From: CAWDLX01 sp963753485
Lineage (GTDB): Bacteria > Actinomycetota > Actinomycetes > Mycobacteriales > Micromonosporaceae
Assembly (NCBI GenBank): GCA_963753485.1
Contig: CAVWCL010000010.1
Coordinates: 40,421 to 104,420 of the forward strand
Length of the DNA: 64,000 bases
Reading direction: 5' to 3'
The translations under genes and the position numbers were made by a program. The notes beneath the pieces are model-generated. The model saw only the letters and a list, made by a program, of their open reading frames with translations, made no database searches and had not been told where the DNA came from. Of this stretch, positions 37,323 through 46,597 are shown one piece after another (the first letter of the stretch is position 1; each line of letters opens with the position of its first letter).

Positions 37323-38842
37323 CGGTAGATGTCCTGCCCGCCATGCTGCGGGGCGTACTGGGTCGGGAGCACCCGGCTCTGGGTCGCGATTCCGGTGGAG
37401 GTATTGGCGCCCAAGCCGATCGTCGAGTAGATGTCGGGCTTGGAGCCCTTGAGGACCACGGCCCAGATGATGCCGAGGATGCCGACGACCGGGTACGCCG
37501 CCGGGATGATGTAGCGCAGCGGGTCATTGTCGGCGACACCGAGCAGGTTGTGGAAGTTGATGACCGCGAAGTACACCATCGTGAGGAGTGCGAGGGCCGC
37601 GAGCAGTGGTGCCACCAGGCGGCGGAATGCATTCTCACCCTGGTTGTTGCGGGCGAAGTAGGCGATAACTCCGATCGAGGTCATCGCGACCAGGAGGAGA
37701 ATCCCGAAACCGCCGGCGGTGCCGATCCAGAAGAAGAGCTGGACCACCGGGTCGAGGCCCTTCACCGCGTACAGGATGATGACGACGATGCCGATGACGC
37801 TCTGCACGAGTGAACCGGCGATGGGTGCGCCGCTGCGGCGGCCCGTCGTGCTGAGCATGCTCGGGAAGACCCGCTCGCGGCCCAGGGCGAAGGTGTACCG
37901 GGCGACGGTGTTGTGGAACGAGATCATCGACGCCAGCACCGAGGTGGCGAACAGGGTCGTCCCGATGTCGATGAAGACCGACGACAGGCGGTCACCGGCG
38001 AGACCGAAGATGAGGCCGGGACCCTGTTCCTGCGACTGGCCGACGATCTGGTCGGGGCCGGTGGCCACCGACATGGCCCAGGACGAAAGGGCGTAGGTCA
38101 CACCGATGATGGCGACGGCCACGTAGGTGGCGGTCGCGATGGTACGGCGGGGGTTCTTGCTCTCCTCGGAGAAGACCACGGCGGATTCGAATCCGGTGAA
38201 GCCGAGGAAGGTGAGCACAAGCACCGCGCCGAACCCGGCGACGAAGAGATTCTTCGGTTCCAAGGTGTCGAGCGCGACACCGCCCGCGGCCGGCTTCGAC
38301 AGGTAGGCGAAGTCGTAGATGAGCACGATGAGGACCTCGGTGCAGAGCAGCACCGCGAGCACCTTGCCGTTGATGTCGACCCGCAGCACACCGAGGATGG
38401 CGACCAGCGCCCAGGCGACGAGCGCGATGAGCCACCACTTGACGTCGTGCATCCCGAACCACTTGTCCAGCAGCGGGGCGACCGCGGCGCCCACGATGCC
38501 GTAGAGGCCGACCTGGAGCGCGTTGTACGCCAGCAGCGCCATCCACGCGGCGCCGACGCCGAGCGGGCGGCCGAGGCCGTTGGCGACGTACGTGTAGAAG
38601 GCGCCGGCATTCGTGATGTACCTCGACATCGCGACGTACCCGACGCTGAAGAACATGAGGATGATCGCAACAGCGATGAAGGCGAGTGGAATACCGGTGA
38701 TCTGCGTCGTCGCGTATCCGGTCGTCACGACACCGGCGACCACCATGAGCGGAGCGGCAGCCGACATCACGAAGAAGACGACCGACGGTACGCCGAGTCG
38801 ATCCTTCGCCAACGAGCCTTGGATCGGTGCGGTAGTTGACAT
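37319..38842 (-). CDS. APC superfamily amino-acid/polyamine permease
   Basis: A 507-residue integral membrane protein with about 12 helices. It starts with LGVPSVVFFVMSAAAPLMVVAGVV, typical of APC permeases, and contains GFTGFESAVVFSEESKNPRRTI, the conserved helix-6/loop region. It imports an amino acid or amine; the substrate is unknown. The ATG lies behind CCGGAG. A TTGCTG-17 nt-CAGACT pair about 200 bp upstream is a possible promoter. It is coupled to the GNAT gene downstream. Confidence 0.88.
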   Translation of the reverse strand: MSTTAPIQGSLAKDRLGVPSVVFFVMSAAAPLMVVAGVVTTGYATTQITGIPLAFIAVAIILMFFSVGYVAMSRYITNAGAFYTYVANGLGRPLGVGAAWMALLAYNALQVGLYGIVGAAVAPLLDKWFGMHDVKWWLIALVAWALVAILGVLRVDINGKVLAVLLCTEVLIVLIYDFAYLSKPAAGGVALDTLEPKNLFVAGFGAVLVLTFLGFTGFESAVVFSEESKNPRRTIATATYVAVAIIGVTYALSSWAMSVATGPDQIVGQSQEQGPGLIFGLAGDRLSSVFIDIGTTLFATSVLASMISFHNTVARYTFALGRERVFPSMLSTTGRRSGAPIAGSLVQSVIGIVVIILYAVKGLDPVVQLFFWIGTAGGFGILLLVAMTSIGVIAYFARNNQGENAFRRLVAPLLAALALLTMVYFAVINFHNLLGVADNDPLRYIIPAAYPVVGILGIIWAVVLKGSKPDIYSTIGLGANTSTGIATQSRVLPTQYAPQHGGQDIYR

Positions 38843-39289
38843 AACTGCTCCGGAGGGGGAGAGGGTGGGATTGGGTGTCAGGGCTAGCCGAAGACGGCCT
38901 GGTGGCAGGACTCCGCGGAGCCGGGATCGAGCACCGGCCCGGCGGCGCGGCGAGACTCGCAGGGAGGGTTGGAGCGCCGCGCGCCACGACCTGTGGTGTG
39001 CGTTGTGTGAGGGCTCGTCAGCATGCGCATTCCCATGACGAGTCCGTAGTCTGGCCTAGGGCGGCGGGTTCAGCAAGTTATCTGATCAATTAAGGTGGCA
39101 CCCTTTCGGCGGTCCTCGGTGGACGCGAATGGCGCCGTTGTGAAGCTCAGGTTGCATCCGAACACTGTGGACACGTACGGCGACGTAGGGATTACTCCCT
39201 GCAATCTTCACGAGGCGTGTGCCCGCCGGGGTCGCCTCGGCCGCCGGTAGCCGACCGTGACGGTCCACCTTGGACGCCATAAGTGACCT
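38843..39289. other. Intergenic region upstream of the APC permease
   Basis: 447 bp. A 64-codon leftward frame (39086-39280) begins 9 nt after the TPR gene stop but has no domain and odd composition, so it is not called as a gene. The minus strand holds a candidate TTGCTG/CAGACT promoter near 39040-39070. Confidence 0.4.
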
Positions 39290-40087
39290 TTACGGACCCT
39301 TCCCGACATCCGAAGCAGGACGTCCGCGGCTGAGGTTGGCCCGGACGGCGTACGCGACGGCTAGATCGCTACGCGATGTCACGGTGTCTGGGTGGTTCGC
39401 CCCGAGGATGCGCTCCCGGCCGACGAGCGTCCGCTCATAGAGCTCGATCGCCTCTGCCAATCGGCCGTCCATTTCGTACGCCGCCGCGAGGTCGGTCTGG
39501 CGACTGAGCGTATCGGGATGGTCCCGACCGAGTACCCGCTCGCTGTCGGCGACGGCCCGCTCATAGAGATCGATGGCGAGTGCGAGCTGCCCCATTCCCC
39601 AGTACGCCCCGGCGAGCGCGGCCCGGGCCGCGAAGGTGTGCGGATGGTTGCGGCCGAAGACCCGTTCGGAGTCGGCGAGCTGGCGGGCCGAGTCGGCCAC
39701 CACGTCGGCCCCGGGCGGTGGAGCCGGGGCCGGCATTGGCGCCGGCGACGTCGGTGCGGTGGCCGCCGGGGTCGGTGGCGGCGCCGGAGTAGTGACCGGC
39801 GGGTTCACCGGCGCCGCCGCGGCCACTGGCGGCGCGATCTCCTCGGCCGACGCCGGCCCGATGCCGAGGTCGTCGTCGCTCTCGTCCAGGCCATGGCGCC
39901 GCGCGTACCGGGTCCGCATGACCCGCTGGTACGCGATGGTCGGCACGGTCGCGACGAACCCGGCGACCACAGCGCCGATCACGATCGCCAACGCCGGCCC
40001 GCCGAGTCGCGCGCGGGCGATGATGTAGATGTCGATCCCGGCGGCCACCGCCACGACATACATCACTGCTCGCAGCAGCGCCCGCAC
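39290..40087 (-). CDS. Membrane-anchored TPR-repeat protein
   Basis: 265 residues from a GTG 6 nt after GGAGG. Two N-terminal membrane helices (VMYVVAVAAGIDIYIIA and ALAIVIGAVVAGFVATV), an Ala/Pro linker of about 60 residues, then three near-identical 42-residue kinesin-light-chain-type TPR repeats (ADSERVFGRNHPHT, ADSERVLGRDHPDT, GRERILGANHPDT). The soluble repeats likely face the cytosol and bind a partner. Function unknown. Confidence 0.8.
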   Translation of the reverse strand: MRALLRAVMYVVAVAAGIDIYIIARARLGGPALAIVIGAVVAGFVATVPTIAYQRVMRTRYARRHGLDESDDDLGIGPASAEEIAPPVAAAAPVNPPVTTPAPPPTPAATAPTSPAPMPAPAPPPGADVVADSARQLADSERVFGRNHPHTFAARAALAGAYWGMGQLALAIDLYERAVADSERVLGRDHPDTLSRQTDLAAAYEMDGRLAEAIELYERTLVGRERILGANHPDTVTSRSDLAVAYAVRANLSRGRPASDVGKGP

Positions 40088-40158
40088 GTCCACCCTCCTA
40101 CTCGATGACCACCAACGACACCACACCGGCCGCAGCCACACAACCACCGGTTGTGTGG

Positions 40159-40443
40159 CTACCCGACGCCGGGACCCTTCGCCCGGGCCAGACCCGGTGG
40201 TGCGCCGGCCAGTGCGCTCCGGATCGCCTCGACGAGCGCCAGCGCGGACTCCTCCGTCAGCTCGACCGCGACCCGGGCGGCCGGTCCCGCCGCCGGATTG
40301 CCGAAGTCGATGTTGACCGTGTGCTCCTGCTGGGCATGCTGGGGATGATCGACGTACACCGCGGCGTGGCGCAGGGCGAACCAGCCGAGCGGTCCCTTGC
40401 CACTGCCCTCGACCGGTGTGGTGATCGTCAGGTAGGTACACAT
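40159..40443 (-). CDS. DUF6295 family protein
   Basis: A 94-residue protein beginning MCTYLTITTPVEGSGKGPLGWF, with AVYVDHPQHAQQEHTVNIDF and a PAARVAVELTEESA tail, the pattern of DUF6295. No catalytic motif; histidines in the middle (DHPQHAQQEHT) could bind a metal. It lies 12 nt downstream of a dienelactone hydrolase gene in the same direction, so it may be cotranscribed. DUF6295 proteins often stand beside hydrolases in actinobacteria. Function unknown. Confidence 0.8.
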   Translation of the reverse strand: MCTYLTITTPVEGSGKGPLGWFALRHAAVYVDHPQHAQQEHTVNIDFGNPAAGPAARVAVELTEESALALVEAIRSALAGAPPGLARAKGPGVG

Positions 40444-40455
40444 ATCGACCCCCCC

Positions 40456-41223
40456 TCAGCCGGACAGATAGCGCTCGAACCAGGCGAAGACCCGCTGCCA
40501 GCCCTCGACGGCCGCCGCCGGCCGGTAGCTGGGCCGGTCGGGCGCGAAGAAGGCGTGGCCGGCCTCCTCGTACGCGTGGAACTCGTAGGTCTTGCCAAAC
40601 TTGATCATGGCCTGTTCCAGCTCACCCACCTGCTCCGGACTCGGGTACTGGTCCTGGGCGCCGAACAGACCGAGCAGCGGGCAGCCGAGACGGTCGGCGA
40701 TCGGCAGCAGCGGCTGCACCCGCAGCGGTATCCCCTCGGGCGGAGTGCCCACGACGAACGCGCCGTAACAGTCGACCGCCGCGTCGAGGGGGAGGCTGCA
40801 GGCGGCCAGGAAGGCCTGCCGGCCGCCCGAGCAGTACCCGATCACGCCGACCTTGCGGTTGGACGAGGTGAGCCCGCGCAGGTGGGCCGCCGCGCCGCCG
40901 ACATCGCCGACGAGCTGGTCGTCGGATACCCCGCCGGCGGCGCGGGCCGCGGCGGCAGCATCGTCGGGACTGGCGCCTGGCGCCAACCGGCTGTACAGGT
41001 TCGGGCAGATCGCGGCGTAGCCTCTGGCCGCGAACCTGCGGGTGATCTCCTTGGTCGCCTCGTCGTAGCCGGGCATGTGGTGGATCACGACCACTCCGCC
41101 GTACGGCCCGGGCCCCAACGGCCGGGCCAGGTACGCCTCGATGAGGTCGCCACCGTGCCCGGTCATCGAGATCGACTCGGCGAGCATGGCATCGAACATG
41201 CGGGCACCTGTGCTTTCGTTCAC
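40456..41223 (-). CDS. Dienelactone hydrolase family protein
   Basis: A 255-residue alpha/beta hydrolase from a GTG (an ATG at 41199 is the alternative). VVVIHHMPGYDEATKEITRRFAARGY is the N-terminal core, GYCSGGRQ holds the cysteine nucleophile, and HAYEEAGHAFFAPDRPSY carries the catalytic histidine; the aspartate is probably in FGAQDQYPS. It probably opens a lactone or ester. Its stop is 12 nt from DUF6295; the enoyl-CoA hydratase gene is 34 nt upstream, suggesting a three-gene unit. Confidence 0.88.
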   Translation of the reverse strand: MNESTGARMFDAMLAESISMTGHGGDLIEAYLARPLGPGPYGGVVVIHHMPGYDEATKEITRRFAARGYAAICPNLYSRLAPGASPDDAAAAARAAGGVSDDQLVGDVGGAAAHLRGLTSSNRKVGVIGYCSGGRQAFLAACSLPLDAAVDCYGAFVVGTPPEGIPLRVQPLLPIADRLGCPLLGLFGAQDQYPSPEQVGELEQAMIKFGKTYEFHAYEEAGHAFFAPDRPSYRPAAAVEGWQRVFAWFERYLSG

Positions 41224-41257
41224 GGCCGGCGGTCCGGCGGGGAGGCGATGGAGGAGT

Positions 41258-42025
41258 TCATTGTGCTGGGTCGAACGAGCCACCGCGGCCGGCACCGGCG
41301 GCGAATCGAGCAGCTCCAGCCATAGCGTCCGCCGCCAGCGAGACTTCGCCGTGCCGCCACTCCCGGGCCAACGCGTCCGGCTCGGGTCGGCCGTGCTGGT
41401 CGAGCGCGGAGAGCCGGTCCCGGCGCAGGCAGGTCTGCGGGAATCGGGCCAGCTCGGCGGCGAGATCCTGGGCCGCGGCGAGCTCGGCACCGGCCGGCAC
41501 GAGCCGGTTGGCCAGGCCGATCTGGTACGCCTCGGCCGCCGCCACCGCTCGGCCGGTGAGGATCATGTCCATGGCCCGGCTGGAGCCGATCAACCGCGGC
41601 AGGCGGACCGTGCCGCCGTCGATGAGCGGGATCCCCCACCGCCGGCAGAAGACACCGAAGACGGCGTCCTGGGCGACCACCCGAAGGTCGCACCAGAGCG
41701 CGAGCTCGAGACCACCGGCGACGGCGTACCCGGCGACGGCCGCGATGACCGGCTTGCTCAGGCGCATCCGGGTCGGCCCCATCGGGCCCGGTCCGTCGGC
41801 CGCGAGCCGGTTGCGGCGGGGCGTGCCGGCGGCGGCCAGGTCGGCACCGGAGCAGAAGTGACCGCCCTCGCCCCACAGCACGGCCACCGCCGCGTCATCT
41901 GCCTCGAAGCCTTCGAACGCCTCGACCAGAGCCTGAGCGGTCGGACCGTCGACCGCGTTGCGTACCTGCGGCCGGGCCAGGATCACGGTCCACACCCCGC
42001 CCGCGGACTCCACCCGTACCCCCAC
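41258..42025 (-). CDS. Enoyl-CoA hydratase/isomerase family protein
   Basis: A 255-residue crotonase-fold protein starting VCVGVRVESAGGVWTVILARPQVRNAV. The oxyanion-hole segments are HFCSGADLAAAG and AAVAGYAVAGGLELALWCDLRV, with the catalytic glutamate of the hydratase at GLELA; the second glutamate position is FCRRWGIPLIDGG, where a typical hydratase has E, so activity may differ from hydration. It acts on an acyl-CoA thioester, substrate unknown. Probably cotranscribed with the hydrolase and DUF6295. Confidence 0.88.
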   Translation of the reverse strand: MGVRVESAGGVWTVILARPQVRNAVDGPTAQALVEAFEGFEADDAAVAVLWGEGGHFCSGADLAAAGTPRRNRLAADGPGPMGPTRMRLSKPVIAAVAGYAVAGGLELALWCDLRVVAQDAVFGVFCRRWGIPLIDGGTVRLPRLIGSSRAMDMILTGRAVAAAEAYQIGLANRLVPAGAELAAAQDLAAELARFPQTCLRRDRLSALDQHGRPEPDALAREWRHGEVSLAADAMAGAARFAAGAGRGGSFDPAQ

Positions 42026-42194
42026 GCAAACCCCCTTGTCGTTCGCTGCCGGGGCGCCGTCACTGTGATCAGAGCGCGCCCGGGCGGTCCTCGGCAATCC
42101 GGCCGGCGGCTTCGAGCATCTGCCGACCACTGGTTGCACGCACGATCAATGGTGCCAGCGCAGCCGGACCGGCTCGGCCGGGAGCTCCGACCGG

Positions 42195-42701
42195 TCAGTG
42201 GTGCCAGGGCAGCCGGCGCGCCGGTCGCGGCGCCCGGCCGTCCAGCAGATCCGTCAGCAGCCGGGCAAGGTCGAACGGATAGACAACGTCGGTCGTGACT
42301 GCCAACTCGGCCACCCGCCACCAGCGGTGGCCGTCGTGATATCCGCGCTCGAGGGACTCCATCCCGCTGGTGTCGACCTCGTGCGCGCCGACCCGATGGA
42401 AGAAGAAGTCGTCGCGGAACAGCCCGTTGGCCCAACCGAGTTCGGCATGGCCGGCCGTGTAGGCGACCGGCTCGCCCAACTCATCCGGCGCGACCCGTAG
42501 CCCGACCTCCTCGAAGAGCTCCCGAGCCGCGCTCTGCGCCAACGTTTCGCCGCGCTGCCGGCCGCCGCCCGGGGTGAACCAGGCGTATCCCCGCGCCGGG
42601 CTGGCCGAGTCGATGAGGAATCGCAGCAGCAGGAGCCGGTCCGCGCCGTCGACCAGCAGGATCCGGGCCGAGCGCCGCCGATACCGGACCGACTCCCCCA
42701 T
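42195..42701 (-). CDS. NUDIX hydrolase
   Basis: A 168-residue NUDIX protein: WFTPGGGRQRGETLAQSAARELFEEVGL is the NUDIX box, with RELFEE metal ligands. The rest has RDDFFFHRVGAHEVDTSGM and GHRWWRVAEL strands. The ATG is preceded by TAGCCT and 7 nt, consistent with leaderless translation. It is a second NUDIX in the window; substrate unknown. It is divergent from the SDR gene. Confidence 0.88.
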   Translation of the reverse strand: MGESVRYRRRSARILLVDGADRLLLLRFLIDSASPARGYAWFTPGGGRQRGETLAQSAARELFEEVGLRVAPDELGEPVAYTAGHAELGWANGLFRDDFFFHRVGAHEVDTSGMESLERGYHDGHRWWRVAELAVTTDVVYPFDLARLLTDLLDGRAPRPARRLPWHH

Positions 42702-42843
42702 GTGTTTCAGGCTATCGGTGTCCCTTCTTGTGTGGACGTCGCGTCCGCGGCGGTCTGCCGATCGGTCGGCCATCCGGCGACGGCCGCCGGCCCGGCGCAC
42801 AATGAAGGGCGTAAGCCGCCTCACCTAGCAAAGGGAGTGAACC

Positions 42844-43650
42844 ATGACGTTACCGATCCTGGTCACTGGTGGCACCGGAACCCTCGGCCGTCGCCTTGTC
42901 CCGCGCCTGCGCGAAGCCGGTTGTGAGGTTCGGGTCCTCGCCCGGCACGGCCGCCCCGATGAGGATGGCGTCACCTACCTGACCGGCGATCTCGCCACCG
43001 GCGACGGGGTCGGGCCGGCGGTTGACGGCGTCACGACGATCGTGCACTGCGCGGGCAGCAGCAAAGGCGACGACGAGACGACGCGTACCCTGGTGCAGGC
43101 GGCGGCGGGAAGCGGGGCCCGGCATCTGGTGTACATCTCGGTGGTCGGCGCCGACCGGGTGCCGATGGCGAGCGCGATCGATCGGACGATGTTCGGCTAC
43201 TTCGGCTCCAAGCTGGCCAGTGAGCGGGTGGTCGCCGGCTGCGGCATCCCGTGGACGACGCTGCGCGCCACCCAGTTCTACGACCTGGCGCTGACGGTGG
43301 CGCGGGCGTTGGCGAAGCTGCCGGTCGTCGTCGTGCCGGCCGGCTCGCGTTTCCAGCCGGTGGACACCGGCGACGTCGCGGCCCGACTGGTCGAGCTCAC
43401 GCTGGCGCCACCGGCGGGCCTGGTGCCCGATCTGGCCGGGCCGCGGGTGTACAGCGCCGCCGAGCTCATGCGCGCCTACCTGAGCGCCACCCACCGTCGT
43501 CGGCCGATCATGCCGATGTGGCTGCCCGGCCAGGCCGCCCGCGCCGTCCGGGCCGGTGCCGTCGTGGCTCCCGAGCACGCCACCGGCCGGCGTACCTGGG
43601 AGGAGTTCCTCGCCGAGAGAGTGGCCCAGGCGGCGCCGCCCCATCCGTAG
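42844..43650 (+). CDS. NAD(P)-binding SDR/NmrA-like protein
   Basis: A 268-residue atypical SDR starting ILVTGGTGTLGRRLVPRLREAG, the dinucleotide-binding signature. It then shows HLVYISVVGADRVPMASAIDRTMFGYFGSKLASE, where Tyr...Lys-like residues (YFGSK) are partly kept, and a C-terminal substrate domain. NmrA-like members act as redox sensors or as isomerases/reductases. The ATG is behind AAGGGAG. Specific substrate unknown. Confidence 0.85.
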   Translation: MTLPILVTGGTGTLGRRLVPRLREAGCEVRVLARHGRPDEDGVTYLTGDLATGDGVGPAVDGVTTIVHCAGSSKGDDETTRTLVQAAAGSGARHLVYISVVGADRVPMASAIDRTMFGYFGSKLASERVVAGCGIPWTTLRATQFYDLALTVARALAKLPVVVVPAGSRFQPVDTGDVAARLVELTLAPPAGLVPDLAGPRVYSAAELMRAYLSATHRRRPIMPMWLPGQAARAVRAGAVVAPEHATGRRTWEEFLAERVAQAAPPHP

Positions 43651-43708
43651 CCGATCCAGGCGGAGCGCATCGATCGTCAAGCCCGCGCGCGAGATGCCGG
43701 TCCGGCGG

Positions 43709-44635
43709 TCAGGCGGGATGCCGGGCGTTGCGGGTCTGGACGAGCCCGTACCGCAGGGCCAGCACCACGTCGGCCGCCGTGTGGCACAACCGCAGGATCA
43801 GGGTCACCGTGGTGGCCGCGGCGACGCCCAGCAGCGGGCTCAGCGCCAGGATGAGTACCGCCTCGCGGGCGCCGAAGCCGGCGGGTGCGATGATCACGAC
43901 CAGGCCCACGATCCAGCCCAGCGCGAACGCTCCGGTACACACGACCGCGAGCTGGAGGACCGAGTCACTGAACGGGGCCGCCAGCAGATAGCCGGCCAGC
44001 CCGTAGCCGAGCCACGCCGGCGCCATCCACGCCAGCGGCCGGATCAGATGTCCCCAGCGCAACGTTGGCGGCTCCACTGCGGACCGGCCGGCGAGTTTGC
44101 GGGCCAGCAGCGTCACCACCCGCGGGTGCAGCAGTATCAGGGCCAGCGGGATGCACACCCAGGCCCAGCCGAATCGACTGACCAGGTCCGGCTGGCTGAT
44201 CAGCAGCAGCGAGCCGACCAGCACCGCCGTGACCGTGTGCACCACCAGGAACACCGAGCCGGCCAGCAGGGCGAGGCCGCCCGGCACGCCACGCTCGCGG
44301 GCGAAGCGCATCTGGGCCAGGAACGGCCAGATCGACCCCGGCAGGTACTTGCCGACCTGGGCCGGGAAGAAGATCTGCCGGGCCACCGACGACGAGACCG
44401 CCGGGCCGAGCGGGGCCAGGCAATACCGCCACACCTCGGCCGTCGCCACCAGGCCGGCGACCACGCCGCCGAAGGCGAGCACCATTCGCCACCAGGCGAT
44501 CCGGGCGATCGCGTCGACCACGTCGGGCAGCTGGCCACGCAGCGCCCAAACGGCCACGCTGACCGCGAGCACCACGAACCCGGTGGCGAGCAGGTCGGCC
44601 CGCCGGCTCGGCCGCAGCGGCGTCGGTTCAGTCAC
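43709..44635 (-). CDS. Lysylphosphatidylglycerol synthase/flippase-like membrane protein
   Basis: A 308-residue membrane protein from a GTG, with about eight helices. Family marks include RQIFFPAQVGKYLPGSIWPFLAQM, the conserved ICHLP-like loop, and a C-terminal FGAREAVLILALSPLLG stretch of the LPG-synthase TM/UPF0104 family, which has lipid flippase-like members. The start overlaps the preceding methyltransferase by 8 nt. In an operon with GT39 and GT2 it probably moves a lipid-linked glycan or lipid. Confidence 0.8.
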   Translation of the reverse strand: MTEPTPLRPSRRADLLATGFVVLAVSVAVWALRGQLPDVVDAIARIAWWRMVLAFGGVVAGLVATAEVWRYCLAPLGPAVSSSVARQIFFPAQVGKYLPGSIWPFLAQMRFARERGVPGGLALLAGSVFLVVHTVTAVLVGSLLLISQPDLVSRFGWAWVCIPLALILLHPRVVTLLARKLAGRSAVEPPTLRWGHLIRPLAWMAPAWLGYGLAGYLLAAPFSDSVLQLAVVCTGAFALGWIVGLVVIIAPAGFGAREAVLILALSPLLGVAAATTVTLILRLCHTAADVVLALRYGLVQTRNARHPA

Positions 44636-45332
44636 GCCGGAAGAGCCCGGTGGTGGTGGGGTAGGGCAGCGTCGGGGCCGCTCCGGTGAGCAACTCCAGC
44701 CGAAGACCCGCGGTCGCCGAGACGACGTCCCAGTACCGCTTGCGCTTGATGTCGTCGAAGACGATGAGGCCACCGTCGGCGAGGTGGTCGAGCGAGTGGC
44801 GCAATGCATCGTTGCGCGCCCGGCCGTCCACCACGATCAGGTCGAACCGGCCGCCGACCCGGTCGATCGTGGCCACATAGTCGCCGAAGTCCAGATCGGT
44901 GTGGCCGACCCGGCCCGAGCGCACCTGCGTCGCGGCGGTGGCGGGGGTCGCGGCAACCGTGTGCAGGGTCACGCCGGGCGCGCCGGCGAGCAGCTCCCGA
45001 ACGCGTTCCGCCCACTCGCCGTCGTGCTCCACGCTGTGTACCTCGCCGGCCCGGCGGGCCAGCCACACGGTGCTCGCGCCGGCGCCGTACTCGAACACGC
45101 GCGCGCCCGGCCGCTCGGCGAGGAACGCCTCCACCCGGCGGATCGCGGGATAGCACCACCAGGCCAGGTCCAGCCGGGCCAGGTCGGAGGCGTCGAAGAT
45201 CGAGAACAGGGTACGTAGATGCCGCACCCTCGGCGAGTCGTGGCGTTCCAACCGCGCCAGCAGCCCGGCCCGGTCCGCGGCCCGGCGAAGGGTCTTCACT
45301 CCAGACACGTACGCGCCCCGGATCCCGCTCAT
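44628..45332 (-). CDS. Class I SAM-dependent methyltransferase-like protein
   Basis: A 234-residue protein: VFEYGAGASTVWLARRAGEVHSVEHDG is a clear SAM-binding motif I, followed by VEHD-type motif II and FDLIVVDGRARNDALRHSLDHL. It methylates an unknown target; envelope glycan or lipid is suggested by the operon. Its ATG overlaps the stop of a 27-codon ORF (ATGA), and its end overlaps the flippase-like gene start. Starts at 45332. Confidence 0.82.
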   Translation of the reverse strand: MSGIRGAYVSGVKTLRRAADRAGLLARLERHDSPRVRHLRTLFSIFDASDLARLDLAWWCYPAIRRVEAFLAERPGARVFEYGAGASTVWLARRAGEVHSVEHDGEWAERVRELLAGAPGVTLHTVAATPATAATQVRSGRVGHTDLDFGDYVATIDRVGGRFDLIVVDGRARNDALRHSLDHLADGGLIVFDDIKRKRYWDVVSATAGLRLELLTGAAPTLPYPTTTGLFRRD

Positions 45333-45412
45333 GACCCCGCCTCGCTGCGCTCGCCGGCGTCATGAGGCTCGACCGCACTGTGCCCAATGATTCGCTCGCT
45401 GCGCTCGCTCAT
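45329..45412 (-). CDS. 27-codon bridging ORF between GT2 and methyltransferase genes
   Basis: A 27-residue frame beginning MSERSERIIGH and ending AGERSEAGS. Its ATG overlaps the GT2 stop (ATGA) and its TGA overlaps the methyltransferase ATG (ATGA), so it fills the gap exactly. The two ends are built from the same 14-bp DNA repeat CTCGCTGCGCTCGC (45341-45354 and 45395-45408, plus-strand reading). It probably carries ribosomes through the gap by reinitiation. A functional peptide is not excluded. Confidence 0.5.
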   Translation of the reverse strand: MSERSERIIGHSAVEPHDAGERSEAGS

Positions 45413-46560
45413 GTCGCCTCCACACCGGTCCGGCTTGGCGCCCGGTCGGATGGTGTCCGCTGAGCACCGACGCGATCGACCCGGTCGCCGGTGCCCGTCG
45501 GCTCGGTCCAGTCGGCGACGTGGCGCAGCGGGTCCTCTCGGGCCACGTCCCGGTTAATGATCATCTCGGCCACCAGGCCCAGGCTGATCAACTGCATCGC
45601 GAGCAGGACGAACAGTATGCCCGTCAGCAGCAGCGGCCGATCCCCGATCGCCTCGTCGGTGAACACCCACACGCCGCCGAGGTAGACGAGCATCGCCATG
45701 CCGATGAGACCGGTGGTGAGCCCGACGCCCCCGAAGAGGTGGGCCGGTCGGTGCGTGTACCGGGTCAGGCTCATCACGGTCAGCAGGTCGAGACCGCCGC
45801 GGGCGTACCGCTCGAGGCCGAACTTCGAGCGACCGTGCTGGCGTGGCCGGTGGTGCACCGCGTGCTCGACGACGCGGAAGCCCTGGGCATGACTTATCGC
45901 GGCGAGGTAGCGGTGCATCTCACCGTAGAGAGGCGTGCTCGCGAAGACGTCGCGTCGGGCCACCTTCAGCCCGCAGTTGTGGTCCTTGAGCTTGAGTCCG
46001 GTCACGACACCCGTGATGGCGTTGAAGACCTTCGACGCGAGCCGCTTGCCGAGCGGATCCCGGCGGTGGACCTTGTGACCGGCCACCAGGTCCGCCGTGG
46101 TGAGCATTGAGATCATGGCCGGGATCTCCGCCGGATCGTCCTGCAGATCACCGTCGAGTGTCACGATCACCTGACCGGTCGACGCGGCGAACGCGGCCCA
46201 GAGCGCGGACGACTTGCCGAAGTTGCGCCGCAGCCGGAGCCCGCGGACCCGGGGATCGCGCGCACTCAGGTTCAGGATCTCCTCCCACGAGCCGTCCGCG
46301 CTGCCGTCGTCGACAACGATGAGCTCCCACCGATCGCCGGCCACGCCATCGGCCGGGCGGCCGTCCATCACGACGGTCACCTCATCGACGAGTTGCTCAA
46401 GTGAGCCGACCTCGTCTTTGATCGGTACGAGCAGCGAGATGTCGACCAGCGGGGCCGGCCTGCCGCTCGGCCTCATGGCGGCGGCCGGCCCGCCGCTTGG
46501 CCTCATGGCGCCGGTGGCCGCCGCGACGGTGGTCAGATGGTCGGAGTTGATCGACGTCAT
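45409..46560 (-). CDS. Glycosyltransferase family 2, polyprenyl-phosphate type
   Basis: A 383-residue membrane glycosyltransferase. ISLLVPIKDEVGSLEQLV opens the GT2 domain, TLDGDLQDDPAEIP has the metal-binding DxD-like motif (DGD), and two C-terminal helices (GVGLTTGLIGMAMLVYLGG and LLTGILFVLLAMQLISLGLV) match the DPM1/GtrB-like layout. It should transfer a sugar from an NDP donor to polyprenyl phosphate. The product would be a donor for the GT39 enzyme encoded 37 nt upstream. The N-terminus has a twice-repeated AMRPSG segment, unusual. Confidence 0.88.
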   Translation of the reverse strand: MTSINSDHLTTVAAATGAMRPSGGPAAAMRPSGRPAPLVDISLLVPIKDEVGSLEQLVDEVTVVMDGRPADGVAGDRWELIVVDDGSADGSWEEILNLSARDPRVRGLRLRRNFGKSSALWAAFAASTGQVIVTLDGDLQDDPAEIPAMISMLTTADLVAGHKVHRRDPLGKRLASKVFNAITGVVTGLKLKDHNCGLKVARRDVFASTPLYGEMHRYLAAISHAQGFRVVEHAVHHRPRQHGRSKFGLERYARGGLDLLTVMSLTRYTHRPAHLFGGVGLTTGLIGMAMLVYLGGVWVFTDEAIGDRPLLLTGILFVLLAMQLISLGLVAEMIINRDVAREDPLRHVADWTEPTGTGDRVDRVGAQRTPSDRAPSRTGVEAT

Positions 46561-46597
46561 GAGTTCCTCGGCTCTGCGGAAACCTGGGTGCCCGCGT

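Noticed and set aside
39086..39280. 64-codon ORF before the TPR gene
   Set aside because: No domain, no strong ribosome site, unusual composition; kept as an intergenic comment.
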